NCBI GenBank assembly: GCA_022448425.1
Contig: JAKVCY010000086.1
Span: 1-61,857, forward strand
From: Thalassotalea sp.
GTDB lineage: Bacteria > Pseudomonadota > Gammaproteobacteria > Enterobacterales > Alteromonadaceae
Length of the DNA stretch: 61,857 nt
Direction of reading: 5' to 3'
Part shown: positions 35,232-44,991 of the stretch, in pieces
Layout: the number at the start of each line of letters is the position of its first letter
Position numbering within the stretch: the first letter of the stretch is position 1
Position numbers and translations under genes: made by a program
The notes under the pieces: model-generated
Databases searched by the model: none
Seen by the model: only the letters and a program-made list of their open reading frames with translations
Told to the model about the DNA's origin: nothing

Positions 35232-35450
35232 TCTCAGTTACAATCTGAGCATTAGAAAATTGTTGGAATTCCCGCCAGTTTCTGGGAATGAAGGCAATTT
35301 TTAATTTTTACCAATTAAAATAAATGCTTAGCTTAATTGGTACAGCAGAGTTTGCTGATTAACTAGCATGTTAAAATGCTAAATTTTATGCCCGATCATT
35401 AAATCGGGCATAATTGTTTTTAGCGTCGTGGTTTCAATCCACGATGCTTG
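35232..35450 (+). other. Hairpin-rich intergenic stretch upstream of glyQ
   Basis: The 432-bp gyrB-glyQ gap contains no open frame I believe. After the terminator there are seven consecutive inverted repeats: 35233-35249 (CTCAG/CTGAG), 35268-35289 (ATTCCC/GGGAAT), 35310-35341 (ACCAATTAA/TTAATTGGT), 35343-35357 (CAGCA/TGCTG), 35364-35381 (TAGCAT/ATGCTA), 35390-35409 (GCCCGAT/ATCGGGC, then a T-rich stretch) and 35426-35444 (TCGTGG/CCACGA). It may be a structured leader or a small RNA; no known RNA family is recognised. The 35390-35409 hairpin followed by TTGTTTTT could be a terminator. Confidence 0.45.
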
Positions 35451-35523
35451 TGTAACATGGCTGACGTGATACATACATCAATGTATAATCAGCTCAATTT
35501 TATTTGGACGATTTCGGAACGAC

Positions 35524-36438
35524 ATGAGTACGTTTGATATAAAAACCTTTCAAGGCCTAATCTTGCAATTACAAGATTACTGGTCACGACAAGGCTGTGT
35601 CATTATTCAGCCTTTAGATTTAGAAGTAGGGGCTGGTACTTTCCACCCAATGACATTCTTACGTGCGGTTGGCCCTGAGCCAATGAGCAGTGCTTATGTT
35701 CAACCATGTCGACGCCCAACAGATGGTCGTTACGGTGAAAATCCAAACCGTCTTCAGCACTACTACCAATTCCAAGTAATGTTGAAACCATCGCCTAAGA
35801 ATATACAGGAACTCTACTTAAACTCACTAACAGAGCTAGGTATTGACCCGCTGGTACACGATATTCGCTTCGTAGAAGATAACTGGGAATCTCCGACGCT
35901 TGGCGCTTGGGGCCTTGGCTGGGAAGTATGGTTAAACGGCATGGAAATCACGCAGTTTACTTATTTCCAACAAGTTGGTGGTTTAGAGTGTGCACCAGTA
36001 ACAGGTGAAATTACGTATGGTTTAGAGCGTTTAGCGATGTACATCCAAAACGTTGATAGCATTTATGACCTTGTTTGGACTGATGGTCCAATGGGTAAAG
36101 TCATGTACGGTGACGTTTTTCATCAAAACGAAGTTGAGCAGTCAGCTTACAACTTTGAACATGCTGACGTACCAGCGTTATTCGCGCAGTTCGATCACTG
36201 TGAAAAGGAAAGCCAGAAACTTATAGAAGCAGGTTTAGCATTACCAGCCTACGAGCAGGTAATGAAAGCGTCGCATGCATTTAACCTATTAGATGCACGT
36301 CATGCCATTTCTGTTACTGAGCGCCAACGTTATATTCTGCGAGTGCGCGCACTGTCAAAAGCATGTGCTGAAGCATACTACGCTAAGCGTGAAGAGTTAG
36401 GATTCCCTCTGTGCCGTTCTGAAGAAGGAGAAAGCTAA
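35524..36438 (+). CDS. glyQ: Glycyl-tRNA synthetase alpha chain
   Basis: Alpha subunit of the alpha2beta2 bacterial glycyl-tRNA synthetase, which charges tRNA-Gly. The 304-residue protein starts [19 protein letters not shown] and has the class II motif regions [13 protein letters not shown] and [14 protein letters not shown]. It overlaps glyS by one base (TAATG). Confidence 0.98.
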   Translation: MSTFDIKTFQGLILQLQDYWSRQGCVIIQPLDLEVGAGTFHPMTFLRAVGPEPMSSAYVQPCRRPTDGRYGENPNRLQHYYQFQVMLKPSPKNIQELYLNSLTELGIDPLVHDIRFVEDNWESPTLGAWGLGWEVWLNGMEITQFTYFQQVGGLECAPVTGEITYGLERLAMYIQNVDSIYDLVWTDGPMGKVMYGDVFHQNEVEQSAYNFEHADVPALFAQFDHCEKESQKLIEAGLALPAYEQVMKASHAFNLLDARHAISVTERQRYILRVRALSKACAEAYYAKREELGFPLCRSEEGES

Positions 36439-38507
36439 TGACAACAGAAACTTTACTCATTGAACTCGGTACAGAAGAGTTACCACCGAAGTCGTTAACA
36501 ACATTAGCTTCGACTTTCCATGATCAAATTACTGCTCAATTTACTGAGCTCGGATTGGCTTTTGAAACTAGCCAATTGTTTGCATCTCCACGTCGCCTTG
36601 CGGTTCAGGTCAAAGGGCTTGAATCAAAGCAAGAAGACAAAGTTGTTGAGAAGAGAGGACCTTCGGTAAGCGTAGCGTTTGATGAAAACGGCGTAGCAAG
36701 TAAAGCTGCAGAAGGTTGGGCTCGTTCAAACGGCATCACGGTTGAACAGGCTGAACGCTTAAAAACCGACAAAGGCGAGTGGCTATTACACAAAGCGACC
36801 CAACTAGGTAAGTCAATTGAAGCGCTACTACCAGACGTAGTAAACAAAGCTGTTGCTAAACTGCCAATTCCAAAGCCAATGCGTTGGGGAAGTTCTCGTA
36901 CTCAGTTTATTCGTCCAGTTCACACGTTAGTAATGCTTTATGGTGACAAGCTTATCAGTGGAACTGTGTTAGATGTTGAATCTTCGAATGTTAGCTTAGG
37001 CCATCGCTTTCATCACCAAGGCGACTTAGTGATTAAAAGCGCAGATAGCTACGTAGCTGATTTAGAGGCAGGCTATGTTTTAGCGGACTTTGCACAACGC
37101 AAAGCGCTGATCGAGAAAGAAGTAGTTAAAGCAGCAGAAGCATTATCTGCAAACGCTATTGTAGACCCTGACTTACTTGAAGAAGTGACGGCACTTGTTG
37201 AGTGGCCTGTTGTACTTGTAGGTGAATTTGAAGAGCCTTTCCTTGCAGTACCGAAAGAATCACTAATTTACTCAATGCAAGATCACCAGAAGTATTTCCC
37301 TTTAGAAACCACCGATGGTGAACTGGTTAACAAGTTTATCTTTGTAACGAATATCGAAAGCAAAGATCCACAACAAGTAATCTTTGGTAATGAAAAGGTT
37401 ATTCGTCCGCGTCTTGCGGATGCTGAATTCTTCTTCAATACGGACAAGAAAGTATCTTTGGAGTCGCGTCTAACAAGCTTAGAAAGTGTACTTTTCCAAA
37501 AACAACTTGGTACGCTTAAAGATAAATCAGAGCGTATCGCTCAGTTAAGTAAGATCATTGCAGAACAACTTGGTGAAAATGCAGCTCAGGCTGAACGTGC
37601 AGGTCTACTGAGTAAAACTGACTTAATGACTGATATGGTACTAGAATTCCCGCAAGTACAAGGGACTATGGGTAAATACTACGCTGAGCATGATGGTGAA
37701 GCACCAGAAGTTGCTCAGGCACTAGAAGACCAGTATCGCCCACGTTATGCTGGTGATAGCCTTCCGGAAGCGAATATTGGCTGTGCAGTAGCTATCGCTG
37801 ACAAAATTGATACGCTAGTAGGTATTTTTGGTATTAACCAAGCGCCGAAAGGTGATAAAGACCCATTTGCACTTCGTCGTGCTGCCATTGGTGTTATTCG
37901 AATTATCATCGAGAAGGGTCTAACGCTAAATATTGAAGCTCTAGCTTCAGCTAGTATCGCGTCATATGGCGATAAGCTGGTTAATGAAAATACTTTAGCA
38001 GACGTGCTTAACTTTGTTTTAGGTCGTTACAAAGCTTTCTACCAAGAACAAAGCGTAAGTGTAGATATCATTCAGTCTGTACTCGCTAAAGCACCAAATG
38101 CGCCTTTAGATTTTGATCAGCGAGTTAAAGCGGTAACACACTTTAAGTCAATGCCTGAAGCTGAAACTTTAGCTGCAGCTAATAAGCGTGTAGGTAACAT
38201 CCTAGCGAAATTTGATGGTGAGTTGTTTGAATCTGTGAATGCGGACTTACTAAGTGAGCAAGCAGAGAAAGACTTAGCTGCAACCTTTGATAAAGTAAAA
38301 GCGTCAACTGCACATGCTATTGAAAACAAAGATTACCAAGCGGTATTGTCAGCTCTTTCTTCACTGAAAGCGGATATCGACAATTTCTTCGAACACGTTA
38401 TGGTAATGGCTGATGACGAAGCTGTGAAAACTAATCGTTTAACCTTGCTTAACGCAATAAGAAATAGCTTCTTAGAAGTCGCGGACATTTCGTTACTACA
38501 GTCGTAA
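36438..38507 (+). CDS. glyS: Glycyl-tRNA synthetase beta chain
   Basis: Beta subunit of glycyl-tRNA synthetase, contributing tRNA binding. The 689-residue length equals the E. coli protein. N-terminal LLIELGTEELPPKSL and the HD-like RPRLADAEFFFNTD segment are conserved. Transcription ends at the palindromic terminator just downstream. Confidence 0.98.
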   Translation: MTTETLLIELGTEELPPKSLTTLASTFHDQITAQFTELGLAFETSQLFASPRRLAVQVKGLESKQEDKVVEKRGPSVSVAFDENGVASKAAEGWARSNGITVEQAERLKTDKGEWLLHKATQLGKSIEALLPDVVNKAVAKLPIPKPMRWGSSRTQFIRPVHTLVMLYGDKLISGTVLDVESSNVSLGHRFHHQGDLVIKSADSYVADLEAGYVLADFAQRKALIEKEVVKAAEALSANAIVDPDLLEEVTALVEWPVVLVGEFEEPFLAVPKESLIYSMQDHQKYFPLETTDGELVNKFIFVTNIESKDPQQVIFGNEKVIRPRLADAEFFFNTDKKVSLESRLTSLESVLFQKQLGTLKDKSERIAQLSKIIAEQLGENAAQAERAGLLSKTDLMTDMVLEFPQVQGTMGKYYAEHDGEAPEVAQALEDQYRPRYAGDSLPEANIGCAVAIADKIDTLVGIFGINQAPKGDKDPFALRRAAIGVIRIIIEKGLTLNIEALASASIASYGDKLVNENTLADVLNFVLGRYKAFYQEQSVSVDIIQSVLAKAPNAPLDFDQRVKAVTHFKSMPEAETLAAANKRVGNILAKFDGELFESVNADLLSEQAEKDLAATFDKVKASTAHAIENKDYQAVLSALSSLKADIDNFFEHVMVMADDEAVKTNRLTLLNAIRNSFLEVADISLLQS

Positions 38508-38524
38508 CAACGACAGGGCTTTAA

Positions 38525-38584
38525 CTATACCTATATTATTAAAAAAGGAGGCTTTAGCCTCCTTTTTTAATAATATAGGTATAG
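38525..38584. terminator. Perfect 28-bp palindromic bidirectional terminator between glyS and tusA
   Basis: The arms 38525-38552 and 38557-38584 are perfect reverse complements around a four-base loop. The core GGAGGC/GCCTCC is flanked by six A and six T, giving U tracts for both strands. The right arm also codes for the last nine codons of tusA, whose stop TAA is in the loop. Confidence 0.95.
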
Positions 38585-38802
38585 GGTAGCTGTTCTATAT
38601 TTTGCTCTAATAAAGCATGCTCCATAAAACGGCAAAAACTGGGCACGTCTCTACTTGTTGAGGGGTCATCTGCCTTTATCATTAAGGTTTCGCCTTTGTT
38701 CATTGTTCTAATTTTCTTTCTAATCATCATCACCGGTTCAGGACATCTTAGTCCGATAGCATCGAGAAAATAATCAGTATCTTGTTGTGAAACTTTACTC
38801 AT
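38554..38802 (-). CDS. tusA: Sulfur carrier protein TusA
   Basis: TusA accepts persulfide sulfur from IscS and passes it on for 2-thiouridine tRNA modification and molybdenum cofactor synthesis. The active cysteine lies in [25 protein letters not shown] and the C-terminal YIIKKGG are conserved. I start at the ATG at 38802 (82 residues, E. coli 81); an in-frame ATG at 38823 would add seven residues. Neither has a clear ribosome-binding site. The 3' end lies in the terminator palindrome. Confidence 0.94.
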   Translation of the reverse strand: MSKVSQQDTDYFLDAIGLRCPEPVMMIRKKIRTMNKGETLMIKADDPSTSRDVPSFCRFMEHALLEQNIEQLPYTYIIKKGG

Positions 38803-39038
38803 GGGGCTTAGCCAAATATTCAAGCGGCGGTTATTAATGCATGAGATCCTACATTAGAAAGTTGCTCGATAAAAGTTTCTGGTATCCTTGCCTTTACGAT
38901 TAGGCCCATTTTTAGATGTATATCAAAGGGAGTTTACAATTCATTGAACAATTATCGATAAATAAGTCAAATCTATGCCTTGCATTCGTCGTGAAGGCAT
39001 GAATAATCCTAGAGAAAGACAACAATTTATTCGATTCT

Positions 39039-40988
39039 ATGTTTCCAAATTGGCTGCGTAAATTTTCCCTAGCATGTTGTTTAATCTCTGCGACTAGCTC
39101 GACATTTGCTGTTGATAACAATAACCCTCAACGTAAAACTTTCTTAAAAGCAGAAAAGAATGTTTGGCAACCTGAATCCAGCGACTATAAAACATTATAC
39201 GAGCAACTTCATTTCTACCCACTGCAACCTTACTTAGATCAACGCAGATTAATGCACCGGATAAAACTCTCTGATGCTAATGAAATAGAAGCGTTTTTAG
39301 AGCAATACCAAGGTACTCCGCTAGACTGGCCACTTAGAAAGAAATGGCTACATTATTTAGCCAAGCGAGAGCGCAAAGCACTCTTTCTTAAATTTTACGT
39401 AGAAAATAACGATGCTAAACTGAATTGCCTAAGGCTTAGCTATCAACTAGATGCTGGCTTACCTTCAAGTGTTGTTCTGCCACAAGTAACAAAATTATGG
39501 CTTGTTGGTAAATCTCAAGATAAAGCGTGTGACCCAATTTTTAAGAAATGGTCTACTGCAGGCTACAGAACACCTAGTGTTGTATGGAAGCGGCTAGGTT
39601 TGGCCGCTGATGGCGGTAAGCACACGTTAATTCCATACTTAACTGGTCTGTTGCCTAAATCAGAACAGTATCTGGGTCGTTTGTGGCACAAGGTACGCAG
39701 AGACCCTGCCTACATTCGCAAACTTTCTCGTTTCACAAACTTTAATGAGAAAGAGACTGAAATTATGGCGTATGGCTTAAAACGCCTAATTTGGAGAGAT
39801 CCTAGTACGGCTTTATCGACATACCAAAATGCTGAGAAAAAATTCAATTTTACTGAGGAACAAAAGGCGTATCTGGCTTCAAGGTTTGCCTTAGCATTGG
39901 CGAGTAAAGGTCATAAAAAAGCACCTGAATGGTTAGATAGGGTGACAGAAGAGTATTTAGATAGCCATTTAATACAGTGGAAACTCGCCGATGTACTCAA
40001 GAACCAAAATTGGCAAGAGGTTCGCAATCGACTCGAAGCGTTGCCTGAATCAAAACATCAGGCTCACCAATGGCGCTATTGGTATGCTCGGTCGTTAGAG
40101 CAACTTGGTGAGCAAGCAAAAGCTAAGGATTTACTGACGGATTTAGCGAGCACTCGTCATTATTACGGGTTTATGGCTGCACAGCACCTCGGGCTGCCGA
40201 AAGAACTTCAGCATCAACCCTTGAATTACTCAGTAGCAGAAAAAAACAAAGCTTTGTTAAATCCAGCCGCTAAACGAGCATTCGAATTATTTTATATCGG
40301 ACGATACAGTGATGCTCGAAAGGAGTGGAACTACTGGTTGTCACAACTACCTATGTCAGAAAAGTTAATGGCTGCTAGTATTGCACATGAGAAAGGGTGG
40401 TTTGATAGGCCAATTTTTGCTCTTTCAGCTCTCGGTTACTTAAACGATGTAGATTTAAGATTCCCGATGGCTTACGGCGAAGAAATTCAAAAATCATCAG
40501 CAAAACATAATATTGATCCAAGTTGGGCGTTTGCCATTGCGCGACGTGAAAGTTCTTTTATGCGTGATGCTCACTCTTCGGTAGGAGCGAGAGGTTTAAT
40601 GCAAATTATGCCTGCCACAGCAAAACAATTGGCGCGCAAAACAGTGTCTAGCAGATACCTATTAAATGCCGAAAACAATATCGATTTAGGGACTAAGTAC
40701 TTACGACAACTATTAGAACGTTACGATGGTAACGCCATCTTGGCTACTGCGTCCTACAATGCAGGCCCACATCGCGTTAAGCAATGGCTTAAGCGAGATA
40801 CGGGGAGTTTACCAACCGATATGTGGATTGAAATTATTCCGTTTAAAGAAACCAGAGATTATGTGAAAAGTGTGATGGCATACCAACAAATATATCAGCA
40901 CAAACTGAATATTGAGAACAAATCTCCATTTAACCATATTGTTGGTACAAGCATAGGTGGTAACGCTGCTATAGCGGTTGGTGAGTAA
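39039..40988 (+). CDS. slt: Soluble lytic murein transglycosylase
   Basis: A periplasmic exo-lytic transglycosylase that degrades peptidoglycan strands. The 649-residue protein (E. coli Slt70, 645) has a signal peptide (1-24, ending TFA-VD), a long alpha-helical superhelix, and a C-terminal SLT domain with ARRESSFMRDAHSSVGARG carrying the catalytic glutamate, GLMQIMPATAKQLA and TASYNAGPHRVKQWL. It is the second SLT-fold enzyme in the window after mltC. Confidence 0.95.
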   Translation: MFPNWLRKFSLACCLISATSSTFAVDNNNPQRKTFLKAEKNVWQPESSDYKTLYEQLHFYPLQPYLDQRRLMHRIKLSDANEIEAFLEQYQGTPLDWPLRKKWLHYLAKRERKALFLKFYVENNDAKLNCLRLSYQLDAGLPSSVVLPQVTKLWLVGKSQDKACDPIFKKWSTAGYRTPSVVWKRLGLAADGGKHTLIPYLTGLLPKSEQYLGRLWHKVRRDPAYIRKLSRFTNFNEKETEIMAYGLKRLIWRDPSTALSTYQNAEKKFNFTEEQKAYLASRFALALASKGHKKAPEWLDRVTEEYLDSHLIQWKLADVLKNQNWQEVRNRLEALPESKHQAHQWRYWYARSLEQLGEQAKAKDLLTDLASTRHYYGFMAAQHLGLPKELQHQPLNYSVAEKNKALLNPAAKRAFELFYIGRYSDARKEWNYWLSQLPMSEKLMAASIAHEKGWFDRPIFALSALGYLNDVDLRFPMAYGEEIQKSSAKHNIDPSWAFAIARRESSFMRDAHSSVGARGLMQIMPATAKQLARKTVSSRYLLNAENNIDLGTKYLRQLLERYDGNAILATASYNAGPHRVKQWLKRDTGSLPTDMWIEIIPFKETRDYVKSVMAYQQIYQHKLNIENKSPFNHIVGTSIGGNAAIAVGE

Positions 40989-41092
40989 CACCTTTGTTAA
41001 CTGCGAACGTCAACGGTGGAAAGCTTAATAGCAAAGCGTTTTCACCGCACCTGACAAGGTGTTGGACCAATAATTGCTTGTTAGAAGTTGAA
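40989..41092 (+). other. Gap after slt
   Basis: No gene is visible. An imperfect inverted repeat (GGTGGAAAGCTT with AAAGCGTTTTCACC, about 41014-41047) may end slt transcription, but it lacks a clean T run. Confidence 0.3.
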
Positions 41093-41410
41093 TATACCAA
41101 TTGTATTAAATATTTAATCTATTGAGAGCTGTGTCAGGAAATTTAGAACAAAACAAAGTGATGTCGTTGTAGTCATTCTCCAACAAAGAAATTTGTGAAG
41201 TTACCACTTTCCTGACGAACTCCCAAGGGCGAATTTAAAAGGCTTATACGCCGCGTTGCTGACTTTGATAAGGGAACCACACGGATGTGGTGAATTAGGA
41301 AAACGCAGGACGCAGTTGTCGAGAATAACCATTACCTGCAATCAGCGTCTTGCCTCTAAGCCTTTTAATTCTCGCTGAATAGTCAAATAATTAATGTAAT
41401 TGGTATTATA
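41093..41410. repeat. MITE-like element with nested inverted repeats
   Basis: The outer ends TACCAATTGTATTA (41095-41108) and TTAATGTAATTGGTA (41392-41405) are imperfect inverted repeats about 315 bp apart. Inside are two further pairs: GTCAGGAAA (41133-41141) with TTTCCTGAC (41208-41216), and a 19-base arm GCGAATTTAAAAGGCTTA (41229-41246) with TAAGCCTTTTAATTCTCGC (41357-41375). A small stem CCACACGGATGTGG lies around 41278-41291. There is no coding frame. The layout suggests a non-autonomous mobile element or a structured repeat family. Only one copy is in the window, so repetition is unproven. Confidence 0.6.
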
Positions 41411-41472
41411 CGCGGTAAAATATCAGCATATTGCTGAGTCATACTGCTCAGCTAGGTTAATTGGAAAGTGCG

Positions 41473-42792
41473 ATGACAAGTTTAGCAAGTCTTTATCCTG
41501 CTCATATCAATGAGCTACAAATACGAACCCGAAATGTTTTAAATCGTGAAAACCTCTACGGCCTTGTTATTCATTCAGGTAAAGAACTCAAAGCGTTTCT
41601 TGACGACAATAGCTACCCATTTCGCGTTAACCCACACTTTAAGCATTGGCTACCGTTAACCAATGTCCCTAACAGTTGGTTGATTCTCAATGGTAGTGAC
41701 AAGCCTGTACTAGTCTATTACCAGCCAGTTGATTTTTGGCATAAAGTGGAAGTGTTAAGTGAAGACTACTGGAATGCTCACTTCGATATTAAAGTCATCG
41801 CAAATGCTGCAGATGTTGGACAGTTTTTGCCTTATGACAAGGCAAATATCGCTTATATCGGTGAACACATCGAAGTAGCAACGGCGTTGGGCTTCGAGCA
41901 TATTAACCCAGAGGCCGTGCTTAATTACTTACATTTTCATCGCGCATACAAAACTAGCTATGAGCACGAATGTATGCGTTATTCGTCAGCAAAAGCGGTA
42001 GCAGGTCATAAAGCTGCGAAAGCAGCTTTTCTAGCTGGTGAGAGCGAATTCGAAATACAGCACGCTTATTTACAGGCTACATCGCACACCGATAGCGAGA
42101 CTCCTTATGGCAATATTGTAGCGCTTAATGAGAATGCAGCGATTTTACACTACACCGCTTTAGAACGCTCTAAGCCTTCAAGCCCTCGCTCATTTTTGAT
42201 AGATGCTGGTGCTAACTTCCATGGGTATGCGTCTGATATCACCCGAACCTATGCGTTTGAGCAAAATGATTTTGCATCACTTATTGCAAGAATGGATAAG
42301 CTAATGTTAGCGGCTGTTGATGGCTTGAAGCCTGGTAAGAGCTACGTAGACCTTCACTGTGAAACCTATGCACAAATCGCTGAGGTATTAGCAGAGTTTA
42401 ATATTATCAACGTAAGTGCATCTTCTGCGGTTGAGGCCGGTATTGTGTCAACGTTTTTCCCACATGGGCTAGGGCACCACTTAGGCTTGCAAGTACATGA
42501 TATGGGTGGTTTTATGGCAGATGAGCGTGGAACACATATCGACACGCCAAGCCAGCACCCATTCTTAAGAACCTCGCGAGTTATAGAAGTTGATCAGGTA
42601 TTTACAATAGAACCTGGTTTGTATTTTATTGACTCACTGCTCGCTGATTTGAAAGCGAGCAAGCACGGCGATATGGTTAACTGGCAAACTGTTGAGCAGT
42701 ACAAGCCTTTCGGTGGTATTCGCATAGAAGACAATATTATTGTCCATCAATCACATAACGAGAACATGACGCGAGATGCCAATCTCGACTAA
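41473..42792 (+). CDS. pepQ: Xaa-Pro dipeptidase
   Basis: PepQ hydrolyses dipeptides with C-terminal proline and is a two-metal pita-bread-fold enzyme. The metal ligands are visible: two aspartates in IDAGANFHGYASDITRTY, histidine in FPHGLGHHLGLQVHDMG, and glutamates in TIEPGLYF and GIRIEDNI. I start at the ATG at 41473 with GGAAAG upstream (439 residues, E. coli 443); a TTG at 41461 would add four. It overlaps the next gene by one base. Confidence 0.95.
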   Translation: MTSLASLYPAHINELQIRTRNVLNRENLYGLVIHSGKELKAFLDDNSYPFRVNPHFKHWLPLTNVPNSWLILNGSDKPVLVYYQPVDFWHKVEVLSEDYWNAHFDIKVIANAADVGQFLPYDKANIAYIGEHIEVATALGFEHINPEAVLNYLHFHRAYKTSYEHECMRYSSAKAVAGHKAAKAAFLAGESEFEIQHAYLQATSHTDSETPYGNIVALNENAAILHYTALERSKPSSPRSFLIDAGANFHGYASDITRTYAFEQNDFASLIARMDKLMLAAVDGLKPGKSYVDLHCETYAQIAEVLAEFNIINVSASSAVEAGIVSTFFPHGLGHHLGLQVHDMGGFMADERGTHIDTPSQHPFLRTSRVIEVDQVFTIEPGLYFIDSLLADLKASKHGDMVNWQTVEQYKPFGGIRIEDNIIVHQSHNENMTRDANLD

Positions 42793-43418
42793 TGGCTAGT
42801 TATCCCTACATTACTAATGATTTTATGCATGAAACGATTGTTAACCGCAGTCGTTTCCTTTGCTATTTGTTTCCTTGCAGCGATGACTCAACGTTCAAGT
42901 CTCGTCTGAAGCAATTGCAATTAGAACACCCAAGTGCTAATCATCACTGTTACGCTTTTGTCGCTGGTGTACCTTCGAACGGCCAAATGTATGGTTTTTC
43001 TGACGATGGAGAGCCCTCGGGCACGGCAGGAAAGCCAATGTTGGCGATGCTACAAGGTAGTGATATTGGGCATATAGGCGCGATAGTTGTTCGCTATTTT
43101 GGTGGCGTAAAACTTGGAACAGGCGGTTTGCAACGCGCGTATGGTGGGGCTGTACGTGAAGCGCTGGCACTTGTAGAAACTGCCATTAAAGTACCCATGT
43201 CTACTAGAGTGCTGACATGCAATTATCAGCAAGTTAAGGATATTCAACACTTAGTAAAACAGACTGAGTCTGAAATAAGCCAAGAAGATTACCAAGAAAA
43301 TGTTAAATTTGTATTGGCTATCCCAGATGATCAACTTAAACTATTTGAACAACAACTGCTTACCTTATCTGGTGGGAGCTTAACGCTCGACAAGCTTGAT
43401 ACCGATAAGCCAAGTTAA
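42792..43418 (+). CDS. yigZ: YigZ/IMPACT-family protein
   Basis: A 208-residue protein of the UPF0029/IMPACT family. The N-terminal domain has YGFSDDGEPSGTAGKPML and RYFGGVKLGTGGLQRAYGG; a smaller ferredoxin-like C-terminal domain follows. The biochemical role of bacterial YigZ is not settled. In E. coli pepQ-yigZ-trkH is the same gene order as here; pepQ and this gene overlap by one base (TAATG). Confidence 0.93.
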   Translation: MASYPYITNDFMHETIVNRSRFLCYLFPCSDDSTFKSRLKQLQLEHPSANHHCYAFVAGVPSNGQMYGFSDDGEPSGTAGKPMLAMLQGSDIGHIGAIVVRYFGGVKLGTGGLQRAYGGAVREALALVETAIKVPMSTRVLTCNYQQVKDIQHLVKQTESEISQEDYQENVKFVLAIPDDQLKLFEQQLLTLSGGSLTLDKLDTDKPS

Positions 43419-43441
43419 GCCAACAGTAAAACTATAACTCA

Positions 43442-44893
43442 GTGCAATATAGAAACATCATACGTATTTTAGGTTTATTGGTGACCTTGTTAAGTGTCAC
43501 CATGCTGCCGCCAGCTATTGTTTCACTTATCTATCGAGACGGTGGTGGTGTTCCATTTTTGATGGCGTTTCTGTGGTGTTTGTTAATAGGCTTATTTTCT
43601 TGGTATCCAAACAGGTTAAAAAAAGACGACCTCAGAGCTCGAGAAGGCTTCCTCATCGTTGTATTGTTCTGGGTGGTATTAGCTAGCTTCTCTGCAATTC
43701 CATTGATGCTGCTAGAAACACCAAACCTATCGACTACCGACGCTTTCTTTGAGGCCTTTTCGGGGCTAACAACAACTGGTGCGACGATTCTAATTCAAAT
43801 CGACGGACTGCCACATGCGGTGCTGTTTTATCGCCAGCAGTTGCAGTGGTTAGGCGGTATGGGGATCATCGTTTTAGCGGTAGCGGTACTTCCTATGTTA
43901 GGTATTGGTGGGATGCAGCTTTATCGAGCTGAAACGCCAGGTCCGGTGAAAGACTCTAAGATGACACCACGGATAGCCGATACTGCCAAACATCTTTGGT
44001 ATATTTATCTTGCGTTAACTGTTGCATGTGCGACGGCATATTGGCTTGCAGGCATGTCAGTATTTGATGCAATTTGTCACTCATTCTCGACCATTGCTAT
44101 TGGTGGATTTTCGACACACGATGCCAGTATTGGCTATTTTAATAGCCCAGTTATTAACTTGATTTGTGTCTTTTTCCTAATTATAGCGGGTGTTAACTTT
44201 GCGCTTCACTATGCGGCGGTTCAGAATAAGTCGTTGCGCAATTATTTCTCAGACCCTGAGTTTAAGGTATTTATTGCCATTCAAGTGGTGCTAACATTAA
44301 TTTGTTTCGCCGTTTTAATGTCAACGGGTTATTATCAAGACGCCGATGTCGCGCTTGATCAAGCGCTATTCCAATCTGTCTCAATCAGCACCACCGCTGG
44401 TTTTGCAACAACATCATTTGCTGATTGGCCAACCTTGCTACCACTACTGCTAATTTTTGCTAGCTTTATCGGCGGCTGTGCAGGTAGTACGGGCGGTGGT
44501 ATGAAAGTCGTGCGCATTGTCTTGCTATACCTTCAAGGTTTACGAGAGCTAAACAAGTTGGTGCATCCTAAGGCTATTTTCACCATTAAGCTTGGCACAA
44601 AAGCATTACCTAACCGTGTTATTGAAGCGGTATGGGGTTTCTTTTCTGCATATGCCGCGGTGTTTGTTATTTGTATGTTGTTATTGCTCGCATCGGGGAT
44701 GGACGGCATTACTGCATTTACAGCAGTAGCGGCTTGTATGAACAACTTAGGCCCAGGGTTGGGAGGTGTTGCTGCTAACTTTGCTGGCATTAATGACTTT
44801 AGTAAGTGGGTATTGATCGTTGCGATGCTATTTGGACGACTGGAAATATTCACCTTATTGGTGTTATTCACTCCTGCCTTTTGGCGTAACTAG
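43442..44893 (+). CDS. trkH: Trk potassium uptake system membrane protein TrkH
   Basis: TrkH forms the K+ channel of the Trk system, gated by TrkA (44992-46368, convergent). The 483-residue protein matches E. coli TrkH length, with selectivity-filter regions such as SGLTTTGATIL, FSTIAIGGFSTHD, TTAGFATTSF and NNLGPGLGG, and GGCAGSTGGGMKVVRI. The start is a GTG at 43442 with no strong ribosome-binding site, perhaps relying on re-initiation after the yigZ stop 23 bases upstream. Confidence 0.97.
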   Translation: MQYRNIIRILGLLVTLLSVTMLPPAIVSLIYRDGGGVPFLMAFLWCLLIGLFSWYPNRLKKDDLRAREGFLIVVLFWVVLASFSAIPLMLLETPNLSTTDAFFEAFSGLTTTGATILIQIDGLPHAVLFYRQQLQWLGGMGIIVLAVAVLPMLGIGGMQLYRAETPGPVKDSKMTPRIADTAKHLWYIYLALTVACATAYWLAGMSVFDAICHSFSTIAIGGFSTHDASIGYFNSPVINLICVFFLIIAGVNFALHYAAVQNKSLRNYFSDPEFKVFIAIQVVLTLICFAVLMSTGYYQDADVALDQALFQSVSISTTAGFATTSFADWPTLLPLLLIFASFIGGCAGSTGGGMKVVRIVLLYLQGLRELNKLVHPKAIFTIKLGTKALPNRVIEAVWGFFSAYAAVFVICMLLLLASGMDGITAFTAVAACMNNLGPGLGGVAANFAGINDFSKWVLIVAMLFGRLEIFTLLVLFTPAFWRN

Positions 44894-44925
44894 TCTTGAT
44901 GTTATTTAGGCCATAGAGTTCAAAG

Positions 44926-44965
44926 AAAAAGCGCAGTTAGTTTGAGTGACTAACTGCGCTTTTTT
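44926..44965. terminator. Bidirectional terminator between trkH and trkA
   Basis: The arms 44926-44941 and 44949-44964 are perfect 16-base complements around a seven-base loop, with A and T tracts, serving two convergent genes. Confidence 0.95.
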
Positions 44966-44991
44966 TATAGGTATTAGATACTTTGTTTACA

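Noticed and set aside
35431-35442. GTTTCAATCCAC, which resembles part of a CRISPR repeat
   Set aside because: It occurs once, as the loop and arm of a hairpin; there is no repeat-spacer array or cas gene nearby.
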